From Eubacteriales bacterium (GTDB lineage Bacteria; Bacillota_A; Clostridia; Christensenellales; Aristaeellaceae), in contig JARKQG010000104.1 of assembly GCA_029974035.1 (NCBI GenBank), positions 8,342 to 72,341 on the forward strand: DNA of 64,000 bases, given 5' to 3'. Under the pieces are notes generated by a model. It was not told where the DNA came from. It worked only from the letters and a program-made list of their open reading frames with translations, and ran no database searches. Each line of letters begins with the position of its first letter. Within the stretch, counting starts at the first letter, position 1. Shown piece after piece: positions 41,799-50,486 of this stretch. The position numbers and the translations under genes were made by a program.

Positions 41799-43235
41799 TC
41801 ACCTCCATTCGGAAAGGGGCGGAAAGCTGAAGGCTACGATGGTGGATTCATTGGGCGTGCTTACGATGCGGTAGCGCAAATCGCCGTTGCAGAACAGAAG
41901 CATGCGCTTGATCACGTTGGCCAGGCCGATGTGCCGCTTGCTGTCGGCGCTGATCTCATCGCTGGAAATGGATTCCTCGATCTGGCGCAGCTGATCCGGT
42001 CGCATTCCGCGGCCGTTGTCCTCCACCCGCACCAGGATGCGCCCGTCCATACTGGATACGCTCACGTTCAGGACGCCGTCCTCCGTTACGTTCTCCAGGC
42101 CGTGTTTATAGGCGTTTTCTATCAGGGGCTGAAGCACCCGGCAGGGGATTTTCTCGCTCAGGCACGCTTCTTCCGCGGAAATGTGGTACCTGATCCGGTC
42201 ACCGAAGCGCTTTTCCATCAGAAAGCAATAGTTTTTTGCGTCGCCGATTTCGTCGCGGATCGTTACGATTTGGTTGAGGCGGTACAGTCCATAGCGCAGC
42301 ATTTCGGAAAACACCTCGGTAATCTCTCCGGTTTCCTTTGCCTGCTCCAGGTAGGCCGTCTGCCGGATCAGGCTCATGCAATTGAACAGGAAATGTGGAT
42401 TCACCTGGGACTGCAGCATATTCAGTTCCGCTTCGTTCAGAAGCTGCAATTGCCGTATGGCCGAAATCTGCTGCGCCTGAAGCTGCTGTTTCAGGTCTGC
42501 GTTGAGGCGCACGGTTTCGATTTGTGCCTGAATCTCGCGCACCATCCGGTTGAATGCGGAGAACAGGTATCCGATTTCGTCTGCGCGTGGGGAATCCGGC
42601 AGCATGGCGGCGTCGTAATCGCTCCCGGAGACCCTCTTGGCCGCCGTCGCCATCTGCTCGATGGGCTGTACGATGCTGTCGGAAAACCCCTTGATGATGA
42701 CCACGCACATTAGCGCGCACCCGGCTGCAATGGCGACAAAGGCTTGAATCGCGGAAATTCGGTAGGTTTTTATACGCTCCCGGCCGGCCGTATCCGCGTG
42801 TTCCACGACGTCCGAGAGTCCGGCAAAGACGAGCTCCATTTGGGAGATGCTGTCGTAGATCCCCTCCGGCGCTTCCCGATGCGCCTGCACCTGGCCTTCA
42901 AACCTGTCGGTGATGGCGAGAAGATCGTATACCGCCCTGTAAGGGTACGCGGCATACATCTTGGCGGCGTATGCCTTGAGCGCTTCGGCATGGCCGGCCA
43001 GCGCGCTTTCCACGTCGTCGCCGTAGTCCAGGTCGCGCCGCAGGGCCTGAAGCGTCGAGCTGTAGGCGGAGCGGACGTTTTGCGCGTCGATGACCCCGTT
43101 GAGTACGCCCACCGAGTACTCGAAGCCGAACACATACCAAAGGCTCAGCAGCAGGATCATCAGTACGATGGACAGAAATACCGACAGCATGCGCTTTCGA
43201 ATGGACCCGCTGTTTCGTGTGCTCATAGTGCTCAT
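41799..43235 (-). CDS. YesM-type sensor histidine kinase
   Basis: The 478-aa kinase has two membrane helices (about 15-38 and 160-185) around an extracellular helical domain, a HAMP domain (IVQPIEQMATAAKRVSG), the His_kinase motif QSQVNPHFLFNCM with the phosphorylated His, and an ATPase domain (LIENAYKHGLENV, VEDNGRGM). Its start overlaps the sensor gene's stop by 4 bp and its stop lies 5 bases before the regulator start, so the three proteins are made together. Confidence 0.93.
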   Translation of the reverse strand: MSTMSTRNSGSIRKRMLSVFLSIVLMILLLSLWYVFGFEYSVGVLNGVIDAQNVRSAYSSTLQALRRDLDYGDDVESALAGHAEALKAYAAKMYAAYPYRAVYDLLAITDRFEGQVQAHREAPEGIYDSISQMELVFAGLSDVVEHADTAGRERIKTYRISAIQAFVAIAAGCALMCVVIIKGFSDSIVQPIEQMATAAKRVSGSDYDAAMLPDSPRADEIGYLFSAFNRMVREIQAQIETVRLNADLKQQLQAQQISAIRQLQLLNEAELNMLQSQVNPHFLFNCMSLIRQTAYLEQAKETGEITEVFSEMLRYGLYRLNQIVTIRDEIGDAKNYCFLMEKRFGDRIRYHISAEEACLSEKIPCRVLQPLIENAYKHGLENVTEDGVLNVSVSSMDGRILVRVEDNGRGMRPDQLRQIEESISSDEISADSKRHIGLANVIKRMLLFCNGDLRYRIVSTPNESTIVAFSFPPLSEWR

Positions 43236-44239
43236 CCGATCCGGTCGTTGATGCCGGCCCGGTCGATCACAACCGTGCCCGTAAACACCATGCTGCCGGC
43301 CCCTTCTCCGGTCCTGAGGTATTCGGCAAAAAACTCGATCGCCTGGTAGCCCATGGCATAGGGCATCTGCGCAATTGTCGCGGTTACGGTGCCCTTTCGG
43401 ATCGCCTCCAGGATGGCGGAATAGTCGTCGATGGATACCAGTACGATGCCGCTCTCCGAGCCGCGGGCCTTTTGCACTTCCTGCGCCGCGTACACGATTC
43501 CGAGCGAGCCCGGGGAATAGATCGCCACAATGTCCGGATGCGCTTCAAGCGCATTCCGGATCTCGCTGGCGATCTGAAACTGGTTCCTGTTCGATTCCCA
43601 GTGCGGATCCATCACCACGCGCATTCCGTCCACCGCCTGCACTGCGGCCGCCATGCCGTCAATGCGCTGCTGGAACTGGTTTGTGATGGCCTGCATCAAG
43701 GTGATGTAGACCGCGCCCTTTTGGGGGATGCTGTCCAGAATGATCCGGCCGGCCTGCGCGCCCATCGCGTAGTTGTCCGTTCCGAAGTAGGCAATCCGCT
43801 TTGAGCCGGGAACGTCGCCGTCGAGACATACGGTGGGAATGCCGTGCGCCCATGCCTGGTTGATTTCCCGCGACAGCGAGGCCTGATCCGTCCCCACGCA
43901 GATTATGCCGTCCACATTGCAGGAGGCGACAGAGCGATACAGAAGCCGCATGCCCTCGTCGCCCCCGGTATCGGGCGGGCTTACGCAATTGAGCGATACG
44001 CCGAAACGGTCGGCAGCGGCCTGCATGCCCTCGACGACAGCCGCCCAGTAAGAGGCGATCTTGCCCTCCGAAAGGGAATCCTGGCAGACAAAGGTGAGCC
44101 GAGGCTGCGTTTCTTGCCACGCCAACTGCGCGCGCTCCAGCCCGTATATCCGCGCGATATGCGCGCCCCCCCATACGATGAGCGCCAGGGCCAGGAATAA
44201 AGGGATGTACCTTGTAACACGACGCCGTCTTTCGGCCAT
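43232..44239 (-). CDS. Membrane-anchored sugar-binding protein of a three-component sensor
   Basis: The 335-aa protein has one N-terminal hydrophobic segment (about 12-31) followed by a ribose-binding-type periplasmic fold: LTFVCQDSLSEGKIASYWAAVVEGMQ, DGIICVGTDQASL, GTDNYAMGAQAGRII and TATIAQMPYAMGYQAIEFF. There is no lipobox Cys, so it is probably held by a signal anchor. ATG 44239 follows GGAGGA. It is the first gene of an operon with a histidine kinase and regulator and without ABC components, so it probably senses rather than imports its sugar. Confidence 0.88.
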   Translation of the reverse strand: MAERRRRVTRYIPLFLALALIVWGGAHIARIYGLERAQLAWQETQPRLTFVCQDSLSEGKIASYWAAVVEGMQAAADRFGVSLNCVSPPDTGGDEGMRLLYRSVASCNVDGIICVGTDQASLSREINQAWAHGIPTVCLDGDVPGSKRIAYFGTDNYAMGAQAGRIILDSIPQKGAVYITLMQAITNQFQQRIDGMAAAVQAVDGMRVVMDPHWESNRNQFQIASEIRNALEAHPDIVAIYSPGSLGIVYAAQEVQKARGSESGIVLVSIDDYSAILEAIRKGTVTATIAQMPYAMGYQAIEFFAEYLRTGEGAGSMVFTGTVVIDRAGINDRIG

Positions 44240-44490
44240 AGGATGCTCCTCCGCGAAAGCTTTTGCGGTGCGGGGCCTGTATACGCCTTCCTTCGCCGCG
44301 TTCAGGCGGCGGGCTGTCCGTATATAGCGTTCTCCGGCCCATACCCGTATTCCTCCCTGCGTGCCCGTATCCGCGGACCCACTTTTCCCCTGGGGATTTG
44401 CGGCGGTGCGCCCACCGCAGTTTACGAAAACGCGCGCGGAATACAAGCGCACAACTTATCCATTTTTTTGGGTGACTTACACACGAAATA

Positions 44491-44517
44491 TTGACATTGA
44501 AAGAATTATAGTATAAT
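44491..44517 (+). promoter_or_regulatory. Possible esterase promoter
   Basis: TTGACA (44491-44496) and TATAAT (44512-44517) with a short 15-bp spacer; it overlaps the divergent promoter, so the two cannot fire together. Confidence 0.45.
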
Positions 44518-44533
44518 ATGCCCATGAAGTCAA
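44505..44533 (-). promoter_or_regulatory. Promoter of the sugar sensor operon
   Basis: Minus strand TTGACT, 17-bp spacer, TATAAT (complements of 44528-44533 and 44505-44510). Confidence 0.75.
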
Positions 44534-44868
44534 GCAAAAATAAGTAAGAAACAGATAATTATAAGATATAACGATTCAATTTAAATTTTAACATTGCGCT
44601 GGGGTTTTGGAGGGGTGTTTCGTCTTCATCGCAAATTTGTGGTATAACGCCCGGCGCGCCCCCGGTTTCGGGGCGCGCACGCACCACGAAGCAGCCGTTT
44701 GAAACGGGAAGGGGCGGGACTTTTTCGTAGGGCGGGACAGGACGTCCGTCCGGACCGATGCGCGGCTTGTCCGGGGGACTTCCCTGGCAAAAAAGGAAAA
44801 ACGGAGGTGAAAGCAGGCCGCAGGCCAATGGTCGCTCAACCACATCAAAATAAGGGGAGGTAACGACA

Positions 44869-46689
44869 ATGAGAAGGATGCTGAGCCTGATACTCGCGCT
44901 AATTCTGCTGGTTCCCGGTTTCTGCATGGCCGAGGAGATTCAAACCTACGACCCGGAGAAGGCGTACGGGAACCCCGACATCCCCTACGGCCCCATGGTG
45001 GCAGGGCTGATCAGGGTGAATGTGGATGTGGAGGAACCCTCTGTCAGCGGCAAGATCGTGGTGTACACCCCCGCCGATTCCTACCCCTGCGTGGACACGT
45101 TGCTTGTGCTCGGTCCCGACGGATCGACTGCCGAGCAGCTGGCGGCGGATGCCCAGTGGCAGTCCGTGGCCGACGCCGAGGAGATTTGTGTGGTGTACGC
45201 CGAGGCGCCCGAAGGCAAGTGGAACATTCAGGACCCCGCGAAGGACATCGCGTTTCTGAAATCAGCGCTGAGCGACTACGTGGGCAACAAGCTGGTGGTG
45301 GACTGGAACGAGCGCGCGCTGTACGCGGTGGGCTACGGCGAGGGCGGTACGATGGTCCATGAGCTGGCGATGAGCTATCCCGCGATGTTTGCCGGCATTG
45401 TGTCCATCGGCGGGTGCGCGGTTCCCGACGAATTCCTGGAGACGACCGGGAACGCCGGCAGCTTTCCGTACGTGGAGGCGGGCGATAACGACGGCCCGCT
45501 GGCGCAGTACCCGAACAACACCATTCCGGTGCCCGCGTGGATCATCAACTGCGGCGAAGAGGGCGCCAACGCCGCCGTTGCCGAGTACTGGAAGGCGGCG
45601 GACAAGGTTGTGGATGAAGGGCTGACCAATGCGTATGGCCGCGTTTTCCGGGCGGACAGGCTGACCACAGATCAGCTGAACAACGAACAGCCCATCGCCG
45701 AGGTCTGGGTGAGCGACCGGGCGGATGCGCTCGCGTACAGCGCGGACTTCAATTCCGATATCTGGACGAAGTTCCTCTCCCGCATCCGCCGCTTTGTGGG
45801 CGACCCAGGCAGTTCGCTGCGCGCGGCGTTTGAGCCGGAAGATCTGGGCATGCGGAAGATCTCCCTCGAGGTCGACGGTCTGAAGCGCGAATTCTACGTA
45901 TACACGCCCTCCACGTATACCGGCGACGCGGAAATGCCGTTGGTGGTGTGCATTCATGGCTATTCCTCGACCGCGCGCGCCTTCACCACCGACACCGAAT
46001 GGTGGCGCGTGGCGGAGAACCGGGGCCTGATCTGCGCATTTGTGCAGGCCTATCCGCACACCGGCAACAACGTGCCCCGGTGGCTTACCAACAACAGCAC
46101 CATCGGGATTTTCAACGGCAGCGAGGAACAGCTCAACGCGGATCTGAACTTCATCAAGGCGGTTGCGGCGTACATGGATGAAAACTATGCCGTGGACGAC
46201 GCGCGCCGCTACGTGACCGGGCACTCCAACGGCGGCATGATGACCTGCGCGGTGGCGGACGCGATGCCGGAACTGTTCGCGGCGGCCGCGCCGGTGGGCG
46301 GCATGGACATTCCCTTTGGCGGGGATCCCGAGCACTATTCGAGCGATGTCATGATGCCGATGTACGGCATCGTGGGGGACCACGACCTGGGAGGGTTCAG
46401 CGATTCGCCCCAGGAAGGTGCCAACTACCAGCAGATGGTCAAGTGGGCCAAGATGAACGGCCTTGATATCGACAAGGCGAAGACGTCCTCCCTGGTCAAC
46501 GGGCGCTACAACACCTTTACGCTCTACGACCAGACGGGATGCGCGCCGCTGGCCAAGTTTGCGCTCGTCGAGAACTCGCCGCACGCATACTTCCCGGAAC
46601 TCGCCTGGAAGATTTGGGATGAGTTCTTCTCCAGGTACACCCGCGGCGAGGATCAGAAGATCAGCTATGAGGGAATCGCCCTCCAATAA
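44869..46689 (+). CDS. Secreted two-domain esterase (PHB depolymerase/feruloyl esterase-like)
   Basis: The 606-aa protein has a signal peptide (MRRMLSLILALILLVPGFCMAEE) and two alpha/beta-hydrolase halves. The second half (about 325-600) has oxyanion motif CIHGYSS, nucleophile GHSNGGMM, GDHD and a late His in ENSPHAYFPE, a complete Ser-Asp-His set of the LpqC/feruloyl esterase type. In the first half the elbow reads GYGEGGTM, with Gly in place of Ser, so it is probably inactive and may bind substrate. It faces the sugar-sensor operon and likely releases acyl groups from plant polysaccharides, an inference from family only. Confidence 0.85.
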   Translation: MRRMLSLILALILLVPGFCMAEEIQTYDPEKAYGNPDIPYGPMVAGLIRVNVDVEEPSVSGKIVVYTPADSYPCVDTLLVLGPDGSTAEQLAADAQWQSVADAEEICVVYAEAPEGKWNIQDPAKDIAFLKSALSDYVGNKLVVDWNERALYAVGYGEGGTMVHELAMSYPAMFAGIVSIGGCAVPDEFLETTGNAGSFPYVEAGDNDGPLAQYPNNTIPVPAWIINCGEEGANAAVAEYWKAADKVVDEGLTNAYGRVFRADRLTTDQLNNEQPIAEVWVSDRADALAYSADFNSDIWTKFLSRIRRFVGDPGSSLRAAFEPEDLGMRKISLEVDGLKREFYVYTPSTYTGDAEMPLVVCIHGYSSTARAFTTDTEWWRVAENRGLICAFVQAYPHTGNNVPRWLTNNSTIGIFNGSEEQLNADLNFIKAVAAYMDENYAVDDARRYVTGHSNGGMMTCAVADAMPELFAAAAPVGGMDIPFGGDPEHYSSDVMMPMYGIVGDHDLGGFSDSPQEGANYQQMVKWAKMNGLDIDKAKTSSLVNGRYNTFTLYDQTGCAPLAKFALVENSPHAYFPELAWKIWDEFFSRYTRGEDQKISYEGIALQ

Positions 46690-46825
46690 CCGGGCAAAAG
46701 ACAGAGCCTGGACCGCAGAGAGGCTGCCTTGCAACGTTCCGGAAAACGCTCGCAAGGCGGCCCCCTTGCGCACAAGGCGGAAGCCGCCCGCCCCGGAGCG
46801 CCTCCGCGCCGGCCTTTGGAAAGCG

Positions 46826-46867
46826 CACGGCCCGCACCCCAAGCACGGGGAACGGGCCGTGTTTCTT
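46826..46867. terminator. Terminator between convergent esterase and ABC operon
   Basis: CACGGCCCG and CGGGCCGTG form a 9-bp stem with a nested CCCC/GGGG pair; the plus strand continues TTTCTTC. Confidence 0.65.
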
Positions 46868-46903
46868 CGGTCGGCGCGCTTTTCCGGGGCGCCCGGCGAT
46901 ATG

Positions 46904-47950
46904 CTAGAAGTCCGCCTTGGTGACCAGGGCGACCGGCGTATTGAACCTTTCGGGCGCCTCTTCGCCGTTGAGGGCGATGATGGCCGCCTCCAGCGCGGAG
47001 TAGCCCATCAGGTAGGGCTTCTGCGCGATGGTGCCGGTGAGGGTGCCGTCCTGGACGGCCTGGATGGCCTCGGGAACGCCGTCGTTGCCGATCAGGAGCA
47101 GGGTCTTCTCTTCGCCGGCCCGGTCAAAGGTATCGCTGGTGAGCACCTCGTACCCCAGGTCCGCGGCCGCCTGCATGACGCCCAGGACCATGGTGTCGTT
47201 GTTGCAGTAAATGCCGCACACCTTGGGGTTGGCCCTGAGAATGCTGGTCGCGACGTTCAGTGACTCGAGCCTGTCCCACTTGCCGGTCTGGGAAGCCACG
47301 ACCGTCAGATTGGCGGAATCCTTGGCGGCGTCCGCAAAGCCGTTGGTCCGGTCGATGGCGCAGGTGTCGCCGGGGTTGCCTTCGATGATGGCGACTTCGC
47401 CGCTCTTGTCGCCGAGCTTTTCGCTGATGAACTCGGCGGCCAGCTTGCCGGAGTCATAGTTGTTGGAGCCCAGGAAGGTGGTGATCTTGATGTCGTTCTC
47501 CTCGGCGCTCTTCTTGCTGATCTCGGCGGTGTCCACGTTGATGATGACGATGCCGGCTTCGGTGGCCTTCTTCAGGCCCGGCAGGAGGTTCTGCTCCGTG
47601 ATGGGGGACACGACCACGGCGTCGTAGCCCTTCTCGATGCAGGTTTCCAGAATGTTCAGCTGATCCATGACATCCTGCTCGGACTGGACCGCGAAGACGT
47701 CCGCCGTCACACCGTAGTGCGCGCCCGCGGCCTCAAAGCCTTCCTTGTTCTTCACCCAGTGGGCGTTCATGAGGGTTCTGGTGATGTTTGCGACCTTGTA
47801 ATCCCCCTTGGGCGTCCCGACGTTCTCGAGGTAAGAACCGTTCGTCAACCCGGCTTCGTCACTCAGGAAGGACACCTCCTCCGCCGACGCAAACGCGCCC
47901 ATGGAAAGCAGCACAAGCGCCAGCAGGACCGACAGGAACCGTTTCTTCAT
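46904..47950 (-). CDS. Ribose-type ABC transporter substrate-binding protein
   Basis: The 348-aa protein has a signal peptide ending in ASAEE, no lipobox, and the ribose-binding fold (ANITRTLMNAHWVKNKEGFEAAG, VVVSPITEQNLLPGLKKA, FLGSNNYDSGKLAAEFI). ATG 47950 is chosen since GAGGAGG abuts the in-frame TTG upstream of it. Its C-terminal motif TLTGTIAQKPYLMGYSALEA resembles that of the sensor at 43232-44239, so the two may recognise related sugars. It is the last gene of a dehydrogenase-ATPase-permease-binding protein operon. Confidence 0.92.
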   Translation of the reverse strand: MKKRFLSVLLALVLLSMGAFASAEEVSFLSDEAGLTNGSYLENVGTPKGDYKVANITRTLMNAHWVKNKEGFEAAGAHYGVTADVFAVQSEQDVMDQLNILETCIEKGYDAVVVSPITEQNLLPGLKKATEAGIVIINVDTAEISKKSAEENDIKITTFLGSNNYDSGKLAAEFISEKLGDKSGEVAIIEGNPGDTCAIDRTNGFADAAKDSANLTVVASQTGKWDRLESLNVATSILRANPKVCGIYCNNDTMVLGVMQAAADLGYEVLTSDTFDRAGEEKTLLLIGNDGVPEAIQAVQDGTLTGTIAQKPYLMGYSALEAAIIALNGEEAPERFNTPVALVTKADF

Positions 47951-47991
47951 AACAGGCAACCTCCTCTTTTTTCTTCCACATTCGTGGAAAA

Positions 47992-48951
47992 CTACTTGCG
48001 CTTTTTCTTGCCGAACGAATCCAGCAGCATCGCCGCGATCAGAATCAGGCCGACAACCACGATCTTATAGTAGGTTGGCACGTTCAGAAGCGTCAGGCCG
48101 TTGTTCATCGCGCTGATGAGGACGGCGCCCACCAGCGTTCCGGAAATTCTCGACTCGCCGCCCGACATGGAGGTGCCGCCAATGACCACCGCGGCGATCG
48201 CGTCAAGCTCGGCGCCGCTGCCGATGGTCGGCTCGGCGGCGCTCAGGCGGGCCGTGGCGACAATCCCGCCGCCGATGGCGCACATGATTCCGCTGTAGAT
48301 ATAGGCCCAGCAAATCGTCTTTTCGACGCCGATGCCGGAGAGGCGCGCCGCCTCCATGTTGTTTCCGATCGCGGTCAGATGGCGGCCCTTGACCTGTTTT
48401 GAGAAGATGAACCAGGAAATCAGGAAGATGACGGCGAACACGATGACCGGCATGGGAATGATGTCAAGGAGCATGCCGCCGCCGATCTCGCGGAAGGACG
48501 CGGGAAGGTTGTACACCGTGTAGCCTCCGGTGATGATGAGCGCGATGCCCCGATACACGTTCATCGTCGCCAGCGTCGCGATAAAGGGCTGCATCTTGCC
48601 CTTGGTCACCAAAAGCCCGGTGGAGAGCCCGCACAAAATGCCCACCGCGATGCCCGCGGCGCAGGCCAGGGGCCAGGCGACCCCGGCGTTCATCAGAAGG
48701 GCGACGACGACGCCGCTCAGCGCCCAGACCGCCCCGACCGAAAGGTCGATCCCTCCGGTGGTTATGACGTACGTCATGCCCAGCGCGATGATGCCGTTGA
48801 TGGACGCCTGCTTGGCGACATCCATGAGATTGCCCAGATTCAGAAAGTATGGGCTGGCAATGGACAGTATAACAATGATGAGCAACAAAAACAGCACGAC
48901 GATATTGTCCCTGAACAGCATCTTGATATCGTCTTTCTTTTCTGACATCAT
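47992..48951 (-). CDS. Ribose-type ABC transporter permease
   Basis: The 319-aa permease has about eight to ten helices and the RbsC hallmarks GMTYVITTGGIDLSVGAVWALSG and AAVVIGGTSMSGGESRISGTLVGA. It forms the channel with the two-domain ATPase upstream and the binding protein downstream. The substrate class is pentoses, hexoses or polyols. Confidence 0.93.
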   Translation of the reverse strand: MMSEKKDDIKMLFRDNIVVLFLLLIIVILSIASPYFLNLGNLMDVAKQASINGIIALGMTYVITTGGIDLSVGAVWALSGVVVALLMNAGVAWPLACAAGIAVGILCGLSTGLLVTKGKMQPFIATLATMNVYRGIALIITGGYTVYNLPASFREIGGGMLLDIIPMPVIVFAVIFLISWFIFSKQVKGRHLTAIGNNMEAARLSGIGVEKTICWAYIYSGIMCAIGGGIVATARLSAAEPTIGSGAELDAIAAVVIGGTSMSGGESRISGTLVGAVLISAMNNGLTLLNVPTYYKIVVVGLILIAAMLLDSFGKKKRK

Positions 48952-48979
48952 GCTCTTACCTTCTTCATTTTCGTATTGA

Positions 48980-50479
48980 TCAGCCAGCCGCGTAGTGCAT
49001 AATGGTGTTGGCCTTGATGTCCTCGCCGTCGAGGATGTTCAGAATCTGCCCCTCCCGCATCACGGCCACCCTGTCGCAAAGCAGCATGACCTCTTCGAGC
49101 TCGGACGAAATCACGACGACGGCCTTGCCGTCCTGAGCCAGCTTGTTGATCTGCAGGTAAATGTCCTGCTTCGCGCCCACGTCCACGCCCTTTGTGGGTT
49201 CGTCAAAGACGAGCACCTTGCTGTTGGTGTGCAGCCAGCGCGCGATCATCACCTTTTGCTGATTGCCGCCGCTGAGCCGGTTCACATGCTGCCGGTGGCT
49301 GGAGATTTTAATATCCAGCTTTTTCACATACTCGTCGCAGGTCTGGGCCAGCGCCTTCTCGTTGACGCTCCCCAGGGGGGAGGCGATGCTTCGGTAGTTG
49401 GAGACCATGATGTTGTTTTTGATGTCCATCGTCGGCATGATTCCGGACAGCTTCCGGTCCTCGGTGACAAAGCCGATGCCCTTCTGGATCGCGTCGTACG
49501 GGCTGGCGGGCGCCCCCGAAACGCCGTCCAGGACGATCTCGCCGCTGTCAATCCTGTCCGCGCCGAAGATGGCCATCAGAAGCTCGCTTCGCCCGGCCCC
49601 CTTCAGGCCGAAGAAGCCGAACACCTCGCCCTTGTGCACGTCGAAGCTGATGTCGCGGAACTTTCCCTCGCGGCAGAGGTTTTTGACCTCCAGGGCCATC
49701 GGCAGCTTTTGAATGGTGCCGATTTCCCGGTGCTCGCGCTGGAAGAACTGCTTGTCGCCGACCATCAGCTTGATGAGCTCGAGCCGCTTCAGTTCGCCGG
49801 AAGAAACTTCGCCCACCTTGCAGCCGTCCCGCATGATGATCATCTTGTCCGAAACGCGGATGATCTCCTCCAGCTTGTGAGAGATAAAGATGATCGATGT
49901 CCCCCGGTCCCGGAGCTCCTTCATGCGTTCAAGCAGGGATTCCGCCTCCACCAGGGTGAGCGCCGTGGTCGGCTCGTCGAGGATCAGCACCCGCGGATTG
50001 CTGACGAGGCACCGGGCGATCTCGATGAGCTGCTGGTTGGCCACGCTCAGGCGGCCGACCTTCTCGTCCAGCCTGAAGTCCAGGTTCATCATCTCCAGGG
50101 CGCGCTTTGCGTACTGCCGGTTTGCCTCTTTATTGAACACCTTGAAGGGCCCGTTCGTCTGTTCGCGGCCCAGCACAATGTTGTCCGTAACGGAAAGCGT
50201 CGGAATGAGGCTCAGCTCCTGCTGAACCATCGCGATGCGCAGCTTGCGGGCAACAATCGGACTGCTGATCTCGACCTTCGCCCCGTCGATCAGGATCTCG
50301 CCGCTGTCAGGCTGTATCCCTCCGGACAGGATCTTCATCATCGTGGACTTTCCGGCGCCGTTCTCCCCCACCAGGCCGATAATCTGCCCTTCCTCCAGGG
50401 CGAGATCCACATCCTTGAGGACGGTGACGCCGGAATACGTCTTTCTGATCCGCCGCATTTCCAAAACAGAGATGCTCAC
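48980..50479 (-). CDS. Ribose-type ABC transporter, two-domain ATPase
   Basis: The 499-aa ATPase has two nucleotide-binding halves: GENGAGKSTMMKIL with VANQQLIEIARCL and LILDEPTTAL in the first, and the degenerate GLKGAGRSELL with LSGGNQQKVMIARWL and VFDEPTKGVDVG in the second, standard for the RbsA group. GTG 50479 gives the expected N-terminus (ISVLEMRRIRKTYSGV); it lies 7 bases after the dehydrogenase stop with GGGGGAG upstream. Confidence 0.93.
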   Translation of the reverse strand: MSISVLEMRRIRKTYSGVTVLKDVDLALEEGQIIGLVGENGAGKSTMMKILSGGIQPDSGEILIDGAKVEISSPIVARKLRIAMVQQELSLIPTLSVTDNIVLGREQTNGPFKVFNKEANRQYAKRALEMMNLDFRLDEKVGRLSVANQQLIEIARCLVSNPRVLILDEPTTALTLVEAESLLERMKELRDRGTSIIFISHKLEEIIRVSDKMIIMRDGCKVGEVSSGELKRLELIKLMVGDKQFFQREHREIGTIQKLPMALEVKNLCREGKFRDISFDVHKGEVFGFFGLKGAGRSELLMAIFGADRIDSGEIVLDGVSGAPASPYDAIQKGIGFVTEDRKLSGIMPTMDIKNNIMVSNYRSIASPLGSVNEKALAQTCDEYVKKLDIKISSHRQHVNRLSGGNQQKVMIARWLHTNSKVLVFDEPTKGVDVGAKQDIYLQINKLAQDGKAVVVISSELEEVMLLCDRVAVMREGQILNILDGEDIKANTIMHYAAG

Positions 50480-50486
50480 GGCTTCG

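Larger units (their letters stand above)
44240..44868. other. 629-bp divergent control region of sensor operon and esterase
   Basis: No credible gene is present. An AT-rich island (about 44440-44620) stands out from the GC-rich genome. It holds a strong minus-strand promoter (44505-44533) overlapping a plus-strand TTGACA-15-TATAAT (44491-44517). That leaves long leaders, about 260 bases for the sensor operon and about 345 for the esterase. A TATAAC box near 44651 may be a second, closer plus-strand promoter. AAGGGGAGG precedes the esterase ATG. Confidence 0.65.

Noticed and set aside
44559..44927. Minus-strand frames across the esterase leader
   Set aside because: They overlap the esterase start and promoter region and show no coding features.
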